Shown here piece by piece: positions 13,876 through 22,577 of a stretch of 64,000 nucleotides of DNA. This DNA is from Psychrobacter arcticus 273-4 (GTDB lineage: Bacteria; Pseudomonadota; Gammaproteobacteria; Pseudomonadales; Moraxellaceae): the NCBI RefSeq assembly GCF_000012305.1, contig NC_007204.1, positions 1,178,001 through 1,242,000 of the forward strand, written 5' to 3'. The notes beneath the pieces were generated by a model. That model was not told the DNA's origin. It did no database searches and saw nothing but the letters and a program-made list of their open reading frames with translations. The translations under genes were made by a program, and so were the position numbers. Every line of letters begins with the position of its first letter. Within the stretch, counting starts at the first letter, position 1.

Positions 13876-13903
13876 AATATACCACAATGAATGTACGAGG
13901 CAA
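13876..13903 (-). promoter_or_regulatory. Promoter of the DUF6173 gene, overlapping the late-operon start
   Basis: On the minus strand TTGCCT (complement of 13898-13903) is followed after 16 bp by TATATT (complement of 13876-13881). It overlaps the first codons of the metallopeptidase gene, so the two transcription units would interfere. Confidence 0.5.
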
Positions 13904-14469
13904 ATGTGACAATTCTGAGGCCAATACCATCAGACGACATGCCATCGTTTCTAGCAGCACCTGAAATATATGAATGGCTAAAAGACACGATACTTAATTC
14001 CGATCATGAGTGGTTTAACCGTGACCATCAGCATCTACTTGATTATGAGTTTCATGAGATATCTTTTTTATGGGCCCAAGGCGAATACATCAAACAAGGC
14101 AAACAGATATTAGGGCAATGCGAAAAGGTCATGATGATGGCTGGTGGTTGGAAAAAGGCACGTCAAGAAATGTGGTTTGAAGACACATTGGGCGCGGTAC
14201 CGGATTATTTAATTACTTTAGATGCTAATTATTGCCGTGATTGCACAGATGCTGAATTTGCTGCACTGGTTGAGCATGAGCTCTATCACATTGTGCATAA
14301 GGCAGATATGTTTGGTGACCCTGCATTTAGAGCAGATGGTAAGCCGGCGCTAGATATGACCAGCCATGATGTCGAAGAGTTCTTTGGAGTCGTCAGAAGA
14401 TATGGCGGTGATGAAGCAGTTATTAAGATGGCTGAATTACAAGATTGTGAGCCGACTATAAGATACTAA
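13891..14469 (+). CDS. Putative phage metallopeptidase
   Basis: 192 aa with a zinc motif HELYH at residues 129-133 (ALVEHELYHIVHKADMFG) and downstream acidic residues (TSHDVEEFFGVVRRYGG). It resembles the phage metallopeptidase family often found beside terminase genes; role may be processing or host interference. No good SD precedes the ATG at 13891; the next in-frame ATG (13939) also lacks one. It lies 32 nt before the terminase small subunit. Confidence 0.7.
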   Translation: MYEANVTILRPIPSDDMPSFLAAPEIYEWLKDTILNSDHEWFNRDHQHLLDYEFHEISFLWAQGEYIKQGKQILGQCEKVMMMAGGWKKARQEMWFEDTLGAVPDYLITLDANYCRDCTDAEFAALVEHELYHIVHKADMFGDPAFRADGKPALDMTSHDVEEFFGVVRRYGGDEAVIKMAELQDCEPTIRY

Positions 14470-14501
14470 TTACTTTTACCTAACAATACGAGAGCGCATT
14501 T

Positions 14502-14975
14502 ATGGCGACCCTTAATAATAAGGTTAAGGCCTTTATTGTACAAGGGCTTGCTACCTATATGACACCTTCAGAAGTAGCACAGGCTGTCAAAGAAGAATTC
14601 GATATTGTCGTAACCCGTCAGCAAGTCTCATTCTATGACCCAAGCAAGGCAGCCGGACTTACGCTATCCAAAAAATGGGCAGACCTATTCAAACAATTCC
14701 GTGATGACTTTAATACTGATATTCAGGCAATACCGATTGCTAATAAAGCTTATCGATTGAACATGCTTGACCGCATGGCACGTGATGCTGAGAAGTCAAA
14801 GAACAGGCCGTTGGCGGCAGCTCTAGCAGAACAGGCAGCCAAAGAGGTTGGTGAGGTTTATACCAATAAGCAGAAGGTCGATAACACATCTAGCGACGGC
14901 TCAATGGCTACCAAGCCGACAGTAATTAGACTGGTAGCACCAAAGGTAGATGAAAATGGGCGAGCTATTAAATGA
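14502..14975 (+). CDS. Terminase small subunit (DUF2280 family)
   Basis: 157 aa. The N-terminus MATLNNKVKAFIVQGLATY, followed by TPSEVAQAVKEEFDI and VTRQQVSFYDPSKAAG, matches DUF2280, an HTH-containing small terminase. SKKWADLFKQFRDDF and PIANKAYRLNMLDRMARDAE follow the family order. It recognises packaging DNA and recruits the large subunit, whose gene overlaps its 3' end. Confidence 0.85.
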   Translation: MATLNNKVKAFIVQGLATYMTPSEVAQAVKEEFDIVVTRQQVSFYDPSKAAGLTLSKKWADLFKQFRDDFNTDIQAIPIANKAYRLNMLDRMARDAEKSKNRPLAAALAEQAAKEVGEVYTNKQKVDNTSSDGSMATKPTVIRLVAPKVDENGRAIK

Positions 14976-16221
14976 TGAGATTTACGCCGATGTAGTTATA
15001 CCAGACAAACTTATACCAGTATTCGAATCTAAGTCACGCTACAAAGGCGCTTATGGCGGCCGTGGCAGTGGTAAGACACGCACATTCGCATTAATGACAG
15101 CCGTAGAGGGTTATCGACTAGCTGAAGCAGGCGCTAGCGGCATAATCCTATGCGGCCGTGAGTTCATGAACTCACTGAACGAGTCGTCATTAGAGGAAAT
15201 CAAGCAGGCCATTAAGTCGGTTAGTTGGCTCAATGATTACTATGAGATTGGCGAGAAATACATTCGCACCAAGAATAGGCGTGTTGCTTACGCTTTTACT
15301 GGTCTGCGCCATAACCTAGACAGTATTAAAGGCAAGTCAAGAATATTACTCGCTTGGGTAGATGAGGCTGAGAACGTCAGTGAGGCTGCATGGCGTAAGC
15401 TACTGCCAACAGTACGTGAAGATGATTCAGAGGTTTGGATAACTTGGAACCCTGAAAACAAAGGTAGTGCGACTGACAAGCGATTCAGACAAGTTGAGCA
15501 TGAATTCATCGTTGAGATGAATCATAACGATAATCCATTTTTTCCTGATGTGCTTGAGCAAGAGCGACTTAATGATCAAGAAAACCTTGATGATGCAACA
15601 TACCGATGGATTTGGGAAGGTGCTTATCTTGAAGCGTCAGATGCCCAGATATTTAACGGTAAGTTTGTTGTCAGAGAGTTTGAAAGACACCCAACATGGA
15701 ATGGACCGTACAATGGCTTAGACTTTGGCTTCTCTACAGATCCAACAGGTGCGACAAACTCATGGGAAAGTGACGGCATTCTTTATATCGAATATGAAGC
15801 ATGTAAAGTTGGTCTTGAGATTGACGACACGCCAGATTATTTGAAAGACAACATACCAGGTATCGAGAAGTATGAGCTTATAGCGGATAACGCCCGTCCT
15901 GAATCAATTAGCTACCTGAAGCGTAACGGCATACCAAAAATTAAGGCATGCGTTAAAGGTAAAGGCAGTGTTGAGGATGGTATTGCTCACCTCAAAGGCT
16001 ATAAGCAAATTGTCATACATCCTCGCTGCGTAAATACCGCCAAAGAATTTAGGCTATACAGTTATAAAACGGATCGGTTAAGTGGTGAGATATTGCCTGA
16101 GATTATAGATAAACATAACCATTTAATTGACTCATTAAGATACGCACATGAGCGCACTATGAAACGTGGTGCGAACACTAAACGACATAGAGCCACTGCT
16201 GGCAAACGGACGTATAGATGA
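14956..16221 (+). CDS. Terminase large subunit (PBSX/Terminase_3 type)
   Basis: 421 aa from the ATG at 14956 (AAGG 9 nt upstream; an ATG two codons earlier is too close to it). The ATPase has Walker A GGRGSGKT (34-41) and Walker B ILLAWVDEAE. The nuclease domain shows YNGLDFGFSTDPTGA, LIADNARPESI and the terminal HNHLIDSLRYA acidic motif. It cuts and pumps DNA into the prohead. Overlaps the small subunit by 20 bp and the portal start by ATGA-like coupling. Confidence 0.93.
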   Translation: MGELLNDEIYADVVIPDKLIPVFESKSRYKGAYGGRGSGKTRTFALMTAVEGYRLAEAGASGIILCGREFMNSLNESSLEEIKQAIKSVSWLNDYYEIGEKYIRTKNRRVAYAFTGLRHNLDSIKGKSRILLAWVDEAENVSEAAWRKLLPTVREDDSEVWITWNPENKGSATDKRFRQVEHEFIVEMNHNDNPFFPDVLEQERLNDQENLDDATYRWIWEGAYLEASDAQIFNGKFVVREFERHPTWNGPYNGLDFGFSTDPTGATNSWESDGILYIEYEACKVGLEIDDTPDYLKDNIPGIEKYELIADNARPESISYLKRNGIPKIKACVKGKGSVEDGIAHLKGYKQIVIHPRCVNTAKEFRLYSYKTDRLSGEILPEIIDKHNHLIDSLRYAHERTMKRGANTKRHRATAGKRTYR

Positions 16222-17735
16222 CAGATATGACTACAAAGCCGCGTTACCGTGTTACAGCAGGTAAGGCGCTAAGCCAAGAACAAGCGATTGATTTGCGCGG
16301 TAAGATATTTTACCGACACTTGATCCGCACTGACACTGACGAGATACTTAAAAAAGCGGGTATCAGTCGCTATGCGCTTAAGACATTGCTGACTGACCCG
16401 GACATTGACCAAGCGATTGACAGACGCGAAGAAGAGTTAAGCAATGCCGCTTATACGATCACGCCAAGTGAGGGCAGTGTTGCTGACTTTGTCTATGAGC
16501 AATTAGACCTGCATCTTGAGACGATACTACAAGGCTCGTCGCTGAGTAAGTGGTACGGCTATGATGTGATTGAAATGCTATGGGGTAAAGATAGCGGTGG
16601 GCGTAATGCAGTCATCTCGATGATGTCTAAACCTATCCAGTGGTTTGAGCCGTTACCTGCCGGCGAGCTGCAATGGTTTCCAAACGATGGTAGTGAGCCG
16701 ATAATGATTAGTGATCAAGCTGATTTTTACTATCGCTATCTATATCAGCAGCATAAGCCGACGTATCTAAACCCTAAAGGCAAGTCATTATTAAGCCGTG
16801 TTTACTGGCTACATTACTTCAAAACCAACGCCTGGCGCTTTTGGTCTAAGTTTCTGGAGCGCTTCGGTTCGCCATTGCTTATCGGTAAGACTGATGCAAC
16901 CAGTGATGATGACGCGCAGGACTTTGCCAATGCAATGCTTGCGGCTCACAACTCAGGTGTCGTGACTATCGGCATTGACGAGGATGTGAAAGCGGTAACA
17001 GCTGGCAGTAATGGCGAGGCGTTTGTTAGCTATGATTCAGTAGTTAAGCAAAGCATTACGACTTACTTGCTTGGTCAAACGCTTACCAGTGGCACAGATA
17101 AAGGCGGTACTTATGGCCAGGGTGTAGTGCACCAAGAGCAACAAGAGATTATCTTTAGCAGTGACCGTAAGCATGCGATTAAAGCCGTTCAGCGGTTTAT
17201 CGATGTTATCTGTATAGCCAATGGTTTTGAAATCCCTGAATTTAAGTGGGTGGCCAAAAAATTCATTGATCAAGAGCAGTTAGACGCTGATAAAAAAGCG
17301 CATGAGATGGGTGTTCGTTTTACTAAGTCATACTTTGTTGATGAGCATGGCTATAACGAGCAGCATATCGCTCAAATGGATTATGGCGATGGCGCTATTA
17401 AGTTGCCGACGTCAGCACAAGCCAATCGTTACCCATCGCTAGCCAAACATAGCTGGGTTCCGTTTAAAGCTGCCGAGAGTGATGGTGAGTTTACCGATGA
17501 GCAAATGGAGCTTGAGAAAGTCGCAGATGATGCGCTTGAATTGAGCGTACAGCCGTTTGATGCTAATACTGTACTGTCAGCTATTGCAGACGCTACGGAC
17601 ATTGATAGCTTACGTGAGGCGCTATTTAATATGGTCGGTGATAGCTTGGCTGAGAGTGATTTTACACAGCTAGTTAATACCGCTATACAGGTCGCTGACG
17701 TGCATGGTTTTGCTGATGAATCGAGTGAGGTGTAA
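16218..17735 (+). CDS. Portal protein, Mu gp29-like (DUF935)
   Basis: 505 aa. The pattern fits DUF935: ALKTLLTDPDIDQAIDRREEEL early, a central FWSKFLERFGSPLLIGKTDA, and a conserved TYGQGVVHQEQQEIIFSSDRK region. Portals form the dodecameric vertex ring through which DNA passes. The start overlaps the terminase stop by 4 nt and the next gene starts 2 nt after its stop, giving a tight packaging-head cluster. Confidence 0.88.
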   Translation: MTDMTTKPRYRVTAGKALSQEQAIDLRGKIFYRHLIRTDTDEILKKAGISRYALKTLLTDPDIDQAIDRREEELSNAAYTITPSEGSVADFVYEQLDLHLETILQGSSLSKWYGYDVIEMLWGKDSGGRNAVISMMSKPIQWFEPLPAGELQWFPNDGSEPIMISDQADFYYRYLYQQHKPTYLNPKGKSLLSRVYWLHYFKTNAWRFWSKFLERFGSPLLIGKTDATSDDDAQDFANAMLAAHNSGVVTIGIDEDVKAVTAGSNGEAFVSYDSVVKQSITTYLLGQTLTSGTDKGGTYGQGVVHQEQQEIIFSSDRKHAIKAVQRFIDVICIANGFEIPEFKWVAKKFIDQEQLDADKKAHEMGVRFTKSYFVDEHGYNEQHIAQMDYGDGAIKLPTSAQANRYPSLAKHSWVPFKAAESDGEFTDEQMELEKVADDALELSVQPFDANTVLSAIADATDIDSLREALFNMVGDSLAESDFTQLVNTAIQVADVHGFADESSEV

Positions 17736-17737
17736 TC

Positions 17738-18535
17738 ATGCCAGCTACAGCAGCATTTGACGTAAAGTTTATCGAAGCCATAGCTTACGCGCTTAATCGT
17801 GAGGTTGTGCTACCAGATAATTACTATAACGTGATGACGCCGATACAGCGGCAGCAAGCGGTATCTATCGCAGGGTTAGGGCAGACTGAACAGATTAAGC
17901 ACGTGATGGGCTTGGTTAACAATCAGCTTGACAGTGGCGGCACGTTTGCGGACTTTCAAAACGCAGTTAAAGCAGGTGATATTGACATCAACCTGCCAAG
18001 GCATCGGCTAGATAATATCTTTAGAACTAACATTCAAGGCGCTTATGGCCGTGGTCGATGGTATCAGCAGCAACAGAATAAAGATGAACGCCCTTATTTG
18101 ATGCGTGACGGCATTAATGATATTCGACAGCGCCCAGCTCATAAAGTGCTAGATGGTGTAGTCAGACATATCGATGATCCATTTTGGGCGACACACTACG
18201 CACCATCGGGTTATCGTTGTCGCTGTATTATGCGCTCGCTTACCGAATCTCAAGCTCAAGCAAAAGGTATTACTGATGATGGTAATTTGCCAAGCGTGCC
18301 AAACGATAAAGGTTGGATCGGTGGCACGCCGGCTCAGTATACAGGCAACATGAATAAGCTAGTCAATGACAAGATAGCTGAACTCGCTATCACGTACTAC
18401 AAGCAATCAGACGCAATCTTGGCAGCAAGACAGCGCATCGAAGCGGCTATTACAGTGATGTTGGCACAGCCGATACCTGAGTTAGCGACATTGATTGATG
18501 AAGCGCAAAAGCTGATTGAGGAGCAAAGTGAATGA
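17738..18535 (+). CDS. Phage head morphogenesis protein (Mu F-like)
   Basis: 265 aa. Contains the family core: NIFRTNIQGAYGRGRWYQQQ, RPYLMRDGINDIRQRPAHK, and the Cys-containing FWATHYAPSGYRCRCIMR motif. Mu gpF/SPP1 gp7 relatives are minor head proteins associated with the portal. It stands between portal and protease as in Mu-like heads and overlaps the next gene (ATGA). Confidence 0.85.
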   Translation: MPATAAFDVKFIEAIAYALNREVVLPDNYYNVMTPIQRQQAVSIAGLGQTEQIKHVMGLVNNQLDSGGTFADFQNAVKAGDIDINLPRHRLDNIFRTNIQGAYGRGRWYQQQQNKDERPYLMRDGINDIRQRPAHKVLDGVVRHIDDPFWATHYAPSGYRCRCIMRSLTESQAQAKGITDDGNLPSVPNDKGWIGGTPAQYTGNMNKLVNDKIAELAITYYKQSDAILAARQRIEAAITVMLAQPIPELATLIDEAQKLIEEQSE

Positions 18536-18798
18536 AGATTATAGAGAGTCATGATTACATAAGTTGGTCAGTTGTTAGTTGCGACAAAGAGTTGTCCGAT
18601 AAGTTCAGAAAAGCCTTGTCAAAACATCAGGCTCACAGTGTTAATTGCAGCGAAAACAGAAAGCAGTTTAATTTGAAAGAGTTATGGGAAAGTATATGCT
18701 CGCGTGATCTAGGTTACGAGCCAAGAGATGCTGCCATAGTTGCTAAGTTTATAGAAATGAATGCTAGCTACATAGATGTTAGTTTTGATAGCGATTGA
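18532..18798 (+). CDS. Hypothetical phage protein
   Basis: 88 aa, start overlapping the previous stop by 4 nt. Soluble, mixed charge (NLKELWESICSRDLGYEPRD). It is followed by a terminator, so it closes the terminase-portal transcript segment. No family recognised. Confidence 0.5.
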   Translation: MKIIESHDYISWSVVSCDKELSDKFRKALSKHQAHSVNCSENRKQFNLKELWESICSRDLGYEPRDAAIVAKFIEMNASYIDVSFDSD

Positions 18799-18842
18799 TA
18801 TTGTAGTTGCTGCTTACACTAAGCGCAAAAAAGACAAACCAT

Positions 18843-18868
18843 AGCCGCCTTAATTGAGCGGCTTTTTT
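18843..18868 (+). terminator. Intergenic terminator-like hairpin
   Basis: AGCCGC/GCGGCT stem followed by six Ts, between two co-directional head genes. Confidence 0.75.
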
Positions 18869-18882
18869 ATGGGTGACGATAA

Positions 18883-19092
18883 ATGACTAATCTTGCAGTT
18901 ATAGCTGGGCGTCTTGTGAATACCGAAAACTTACTGTTTGTTGATGTCACGCCAAATATCAATAACTCCTTTGATATCTCATTAGTAATGGTTGGCAATG
19001 TTATCAAAAAGGTTGGAGAGGTTGACGACCAAGGCAGCGCTATGGCCTACATGGAAGTATTGCATAACGAAATTAAAGGCAAACAAAAATGA
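18883..19092 (+). CDS. Hypothetical 69-aa phage protein
   Basis: GGTGA lies about 7 nt before the ATG. The sequence starts MTNLAVIAGRLVNTENLLFV and its 3' end overlaps the protease start by 4 nt. Beta-rich, no family recognised. Confidence 0.5.
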   Translation: MTNLAVIAGRLVNTENLLFVDVTPNINNSFDISLVMVGNVIKKVGEVDDQGSAMAYMEVLHNEIKGKQK

Positions 19093-20297
19093 TTAACTTA
19101 CAAGCAAAGATTAAGCGCGATATTGACAGTCATGCGCTCATGAGCTGCACAGAGCTTGAGAACCAGCTGGCAAGTATCGATTTTAAAGCGCTATCACGCT
19201 ATGGCGATGATGATGTTAACGAGCCAGCCTATACTGTTGAAAATGGCGTAGCGACTATTGATGTTCGCGGTCTGCTAGTACCTGAGACATCAAGCGATTA
19301 TCGCTCATGGGGTGTGACAGGTTATGCAAACTTAGCGGACTACATACAGCAAGCCAACGATGATTACGCAGTGACTAGCATTGTGCTAGACATTGATAGC
19401 GGCGGCGGTTATGTCGCAGGTCTTGACGGTATTACTGAGACTATCTACCAGTCCGCAAAACCGATTGAAACTTTTGTTAGCGGTGATGCTTATTCTGCGG
19501 CGTACTGGTTAGCAGCAAGCACGAGCAAGATTACAGCGTCTAAAAAATCAGGTATCGGCAGTATTGGTGTTTATGGTGATCATGCCGAAAAATCAAAGGC
19601 GCTAGAAGATGCGGGTATCAAAATAAAGCGCTTCCGATCAGGTAGATGGAAGGGCGCATTTAATTGGTTTACTCCATTATCTGCTGAAGAAGAAACACGC
19701 TTACAAGATGGTATCAATGAGTCAGCAAGCATCTTTTTTAATTATGTGGCAGCGCAGCGAAATATTGATGTGAAAACCATACAAGGCTGGGAAGGTGATG
19801 ATTTTAGCGCCGCCAAAGCCAAAGAATTAGGTCTAATTGATGCGATTGCGGATAGCGTAGCAGTGTCAAGCAGTACCAAGCAGAGCAACAATAACCCCGA
19901 GGAGTACGATTTGAACGAACTTGAGAAAGCGCAAGCAGAGATTGCTGCGCTAAAGGCTGATAAAGTCAAAGACGAGCAAGCGATTGCTGATGCAAAAGCC
20001 GCCGCACTTGTAGCGCAAAACGCACTAGCGGCTTCGCAATCGGCAACCCGCCAAGCTGATATCGATAAGCTAGCTACTGATACTGGTCGCACGTTTACTG
20101 ATGAGCAAGTAACAGCATTTAAGGCGATGGATGAGGCGCAGTTTGCTACTTCGGTTGTATTGGCTACACCAGTCGCACCGAAAGCGCCTGAACTGCCTGA
20201 TGGCTTGGATAAAGCGCAAGCAACCAATGGCCGTGAAGGTGGCGAAAGTAAAATCATGGCAGCAGTAGCCGCCGCAAAAGCACAAGGAGCTAAATAA
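19089..20297 (+). CDS. S49/SppA-like head maturation protease with C-terminal scaffold
   Basis: 402 aa. The protease part (about 45-260) has the oxyanion loop S-G-G-G (104-107), nucleophile S136 (SGDAYSAAYW) and candidate general base K188 (SGRWKGAF), as in SppA-like phage prohead proteases. The C-terminal part (about 275-402) is Ala/Lys/Glu-rich and predicted coiled coil (LEKAQAEIAALKADKVKDEQ), typical of a scaffold. An internal TTG at 19911 with a strong SD is in frame with the scaffold. It precedes decoration and capsid genes, as lambda C/Nu3 does. Confidence 0.87.
   Translation: MINLQAKIKRDIDSHALMSCTELENQLASIDFKALSRYGDDDVNEPAYTVENGVATIDVRGLLVPETSSDYRSWGVTGYANLADYIQQANDDYAVTSIVLDIDSGGGYVAGLDGITETIYQSAKPIETFVSGDAYSAAYWLAASTSKITASKKSGIGSIGVYGDHAEKSKALEDAGIKIKRFRSGRWKGAFNWFTPLSAEEETRLQDGINESASIFFNYVAAQRNIDVKTIQGWEGDDFSAAKAKELGLIDAIADSVAVSSSTKQSNNNPEEYDLNELEKAQAEIAALKADKVKDEQAIADAKAAALVAQNALAASQSATRQADIDKLATDTGRTFTDEQVTAFKAMDEAQFATSVVLATPVAPKAPELPDGLDKAQATNGREGGESKIMAAVAAAKAQGAK
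19899..19913 (+). promoter_or_regulatory. Internal ribosome binding site and TTG start for a scaffold protein
   Basis: GAGGAG (19899-19904) lies 6 nt before an in-frame TTG (19911, codon 275 of the protease gene). Initiation here would give a 128-aa scaffold alone, like lambda Nu3 inside C. Confidence 0.55.
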
Positions 20298-20674
20298 TGA
20301 ATTATAACTATACAACTGAGCAGCCGTTGGCGGTCGATGTTGCGCCTATCACTGATAGCGTCGTACCTACGACTGCTACCGCATACAGTCGCGGTGACTT
20401 ACTGGTTATTACTGCTGGCACTAACGTAGCGACTCACAGTGATATCGCAACAGGCGCACAAGCGGATTGGCATGTTATCTGCTTGGCTGACGTAACTGCT
20501 GCGGAAGCAACTGCAAAAATTGCCGCTGGTGTTGAAATGCCTGTTTATGTAGCGGGTAAGTTTGATGTTGCAGAAGTCAAACTTAGTGGCGTGGCACTTA
20601 CTGCGGCTCAAAAACTAGCGGCGCGTGCATACGCTAATCGCTCAACTAAAATCACGCTTAGCGTAGTTAAATAG
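20297..20674 (+). CDS. Head decoration protein (lambda D-like)
   Basis: 125 aa. The pattern YSRGDLLVITAGTNVATHSDIATG and a closing beta-rich ANRSTKITLSVV match the HDPD decoration family. Such trimers cap and stabilise the expanded capsid. Its start overlaps the protease stop by one base and it lies directly before the major capsid gene, as D and E do in lambda. Confidence 0.82.
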   Translation: MNYNYTTEQPLAVDVAPITDSVVPTTATAYSRGDLLVITAGTNVATHSDIATGAQADWHVICLADVTAAEATAKIAAGVEMPVYVAGKFDVAEVKLSGVALTAAQKLAARAYANRSTKITLSVVK

Positions 20675-20685
20675 GAATAAAATTT

Positions 20686-21780
20686 ATGGCTACTTTTAAT
20701 ATCGAAGGCGCTGAAATTGAAACAGCATCGTTTGAAGAACTTGGTGCAGTTTACGACTTAAGCAAACCAGTCGATACTTTTTTCCGTGATCGTTATTTCA
20801 GCGATGAAGAGTATTTAAACAATGAAGACAAAGTGCCTGTAGGCGACATCAAAACCTACATCCCGTTGGCACCTGCTGTACTGCCAACGGCTCAAGGTCG
20901 TGTCATCAAAGATAAGGTTGAGTTGAATGTCAAATACATTCCAGCGCCTTACTTTAAGCCCGCTTGTGTTGTAGAGCCTAGCAGTAAAATTAAAGCGAAG
21001 ATGCTCAAGCTTTTACAAACCATGCGTGTAATTGCTACTAATGCCGCTGGCGTGCCACCGACAATGCAAGATGAGTGGGAAATGGCAGCAGCGGTGTCCT
21101 ACTGGACTATCCGAGAGTCATTGTCTGCTCGTATCGCTATCATGTGCCGAGATGCTTTGCTATACGGCAAGGTTATCGTGGAAGGTGACGATAATGCTGG
21201 CGTGACAGTTGATTACGGTCGTCATGCTGACTTGACATTTAGCCCGCTTATCGCATGGGACCAGACAGGCGCTACAATCTATCAAGATATACGCAAGATG
21301 GTGAAGAACTTAGTTTTGCATGGTAAGCGCCGCCCAGTCGATGCGTTAATGTCTAGTCGTGTTTTTGATGTAATGACTGACAATGCGGCATTTAATGACA
21401 AATTTACGGCATCAAAAGATAGTACTGCTACTCGTGTGTTTGATGCTGGCTTTGGTGGCGAAACTAAAGCGACCTTGCGCGGTACGCTGGATGGTATTGA
21501 ATTTTGGACGTATGACGCTGATTTTGAGAAAGCGGATGGTACCAGCGAGCTTATGATTCCAGAAGATGGTTTTTGGTTGGTGTCTGAGCGTAGCAACAAG
21601 CTTTACTTCTGCATGATTAAGCATCGTAAAAACCCTGCTAAATTAGCGATGGAATTGATGCCCTACCATGTATTTAGTGATGACCCATCGGTCGATAAGT
21701 TTATTGCTGATTCAAGTCCATTGCCTGTGCCGATTAACAAAAACGGTGCTTGTGGCGGTACTGGCTTTATCACCATTTAA
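20686..21780 (+). CDS. Major capsid protein (lambda E-like)
   Basis: 364 aa. VDTFFRDRYFSDEEYLNNEDKVPVGD near the N-terminus and a PYFKPACVVEPSSKIKA segment fit the phage_cap_E family; a C-terminal KLYFCMIKHRKNPAKLAMELMPYHVFSDDPSVD closes the fold. GGAATAAAATTT precedes the ATG with an SD-like AGGA. It is followed by a hairpin terminator, typical of a highly expressed capsid gene. Confidence 0.9.
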   Translation: MATFNIEGAEIETASFEELGAVYDLSKPVDTFFRDRYFSDEEYLNNEDKVPVGDIKTYIPLAPAVLPTAQGRVIKDKVELNVKYIPAPYFKPACVVEPSSKIKAKMLKLLQTMRVIATNAAGVPPTMQDEWEMAAAVSYWTIRESLSARIAIMCRDALLYGKVIVEGDDNAGVTVDYGRHADLTFSPLIAWDQTGATIYQDIRKMVKNLVLHGKRRPVDALMSSRVFDVMTDNAAFNDKFTASKDSTATRVFDAGFGGETKATLRGTLDGIEFWTYDADFEKADGTSELMIPEDGFWLVSERSNKLYFCMIKHRKNPAKLAMELMPYHVFSDDPSVDKFIADSSPLPVPINKNGACGGTGFITI

Positions 21781-21796
21781 TACCAACTAATTTTAA

Positions 21797-21825
21797 TAGC
21801 CCCGTTTAATCGCGGGGTTATTTTT
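21797..21825 (+). terminator. Hairpin after the major capsid gene
   Basis: TAGCCCCG/CGGGGTTA stem (one G-T) followed by five Ts. Confidence 0.7.
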
Positions 21826-21835
21826 GGAGCAAATC

Positions 21836-22120
21836 ATGACTAAGATTTATATTGCAAAAAATGCCATTGGTCAATTCAATACTGGCGAAGAAGTTGTTGG
21901 CTTGGTTGATGAAGACCGTATCAAGCATCTGCTGAGTATTGGTGCCATCGTTGAAAAAGATAGTGAAGAAGTTGCTGATGAAGTTGAAGAAGTTGGCGAA
22001 GTAGTCAAACTAGACAAACTTACTAAAGCCGAACTGATTGCTTTGCTTGAAGAAGAAGGTATCGAGTACAACGAATCAGATACTAAAGCCGAACTGATTG
22101 CACTATTTCCGAAGGAATAA
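21836..22120 (+). CDS. Acidic HeH/LEM-domain phage protein
   Basis: 94 aa from the ATG at 21836 (GGAG at about 8 nt; an in-frame start four codons earlier falls in the terminator). The N-terminus (KIYIAKNAIGQFNTGEEV) is followed by a very acidic linker and a C-terminal LDKLTKAELIALLEEEGIEY helix-extension-helix motif, with a second TKAELIAL copy 20 residues later. Such proteins sit between capsid and head-completion genes; role unclear. Confidence 0.62.
   Translation: MTKIYIAKNAIGQFNTGEEVVGLVDEDRIKHLLSIGAIVEKDSEEVADEVEEVGEVVKLDKLTKAELIALLEEEGIEYNESDTKAELIALFPKE
22021..22101. repeat. 21-bp perfect direct repeat, period 60 bp
   Basis: TACTAAAGCCGAACTGATTG plus C occurs at 22021-22041 and 22081-22101, encoding the repeated TKAELIAL motif of the HeH-domain protein. 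Confidence 0.9.
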
Positions 22121-22123
22121 TTT

Positions 22124-22561
22124 ATGTATGCGACTCATGACGATCTAATAAGCCGCTTTGGTGAGCTCGCCATAGCTGAGCTTGAGTCGATGCATATGGA
22201 CGGCTTACTTGCAGTCACTAACGCGCTGAATGATGCATCAGAGAAGATGAATAGTTACTTATCGATACGCTATCAAACGCCGTTGAATAAGACTGAGCAT
22301 TTAAAACTGGTCTGCGCTGATATTGCACGCTATTTGCTCTATATGAACGAGCCGACCGATGAGGTTGAATCGCGTTATAAAGAGGCGCTCAAATGGTTAC
22401 AAGATGTGGGCGCTGGTAAAGCCAATGTCACCTTTGCTGAGCTGCTGAGTGCAGCTGAACAGCAAAGCACTTACGTTAAGCCTGCGGTGCCCATTGGTAG
22501 TAGCTATACCGGTCAAGTCTTTGGTGATGATGTATTCGCTAAGATGCCTAATGTGGGGTGA
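22124..22561 (+). CDS. Mu gp36-like head-tail connector protein (DUF1320)
   Basis: 145 aa. The N-terminal MYATHDDLISRFGELAIAEL and ALNDASEKMNSYLSIRYQTPL, then VCADIARYLLYM, follow the DUF1320 pattern. The family joins head and tail near the portal. GGAATAATTT precedes the ATG. It stands between capsid and tail-completion genes as in Mu-like phages. Confidence 0.85.
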   Translation: MYATHDDLISRFGELAIAELESMHMDGLLAVTNALNDASEKMNSYLSIRYQTPLNKTEHLKLVCADIARYLLYMNEPTDEVESRYKEALKWLQDVGAGKANVTFAELLSAAEQQSTYVKPAVPIGSSYTGQVFGDDVFAKMPNVG

Positions 22562-22577
22562 CTAATGTGAGGTGACT

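Noticed and set aside
19742..20257. 171-codon leftward open frame
   Set aside because: Antisense shadow of the Ala-rich scaffold region, Ser/Ala low-complexity, no SD.
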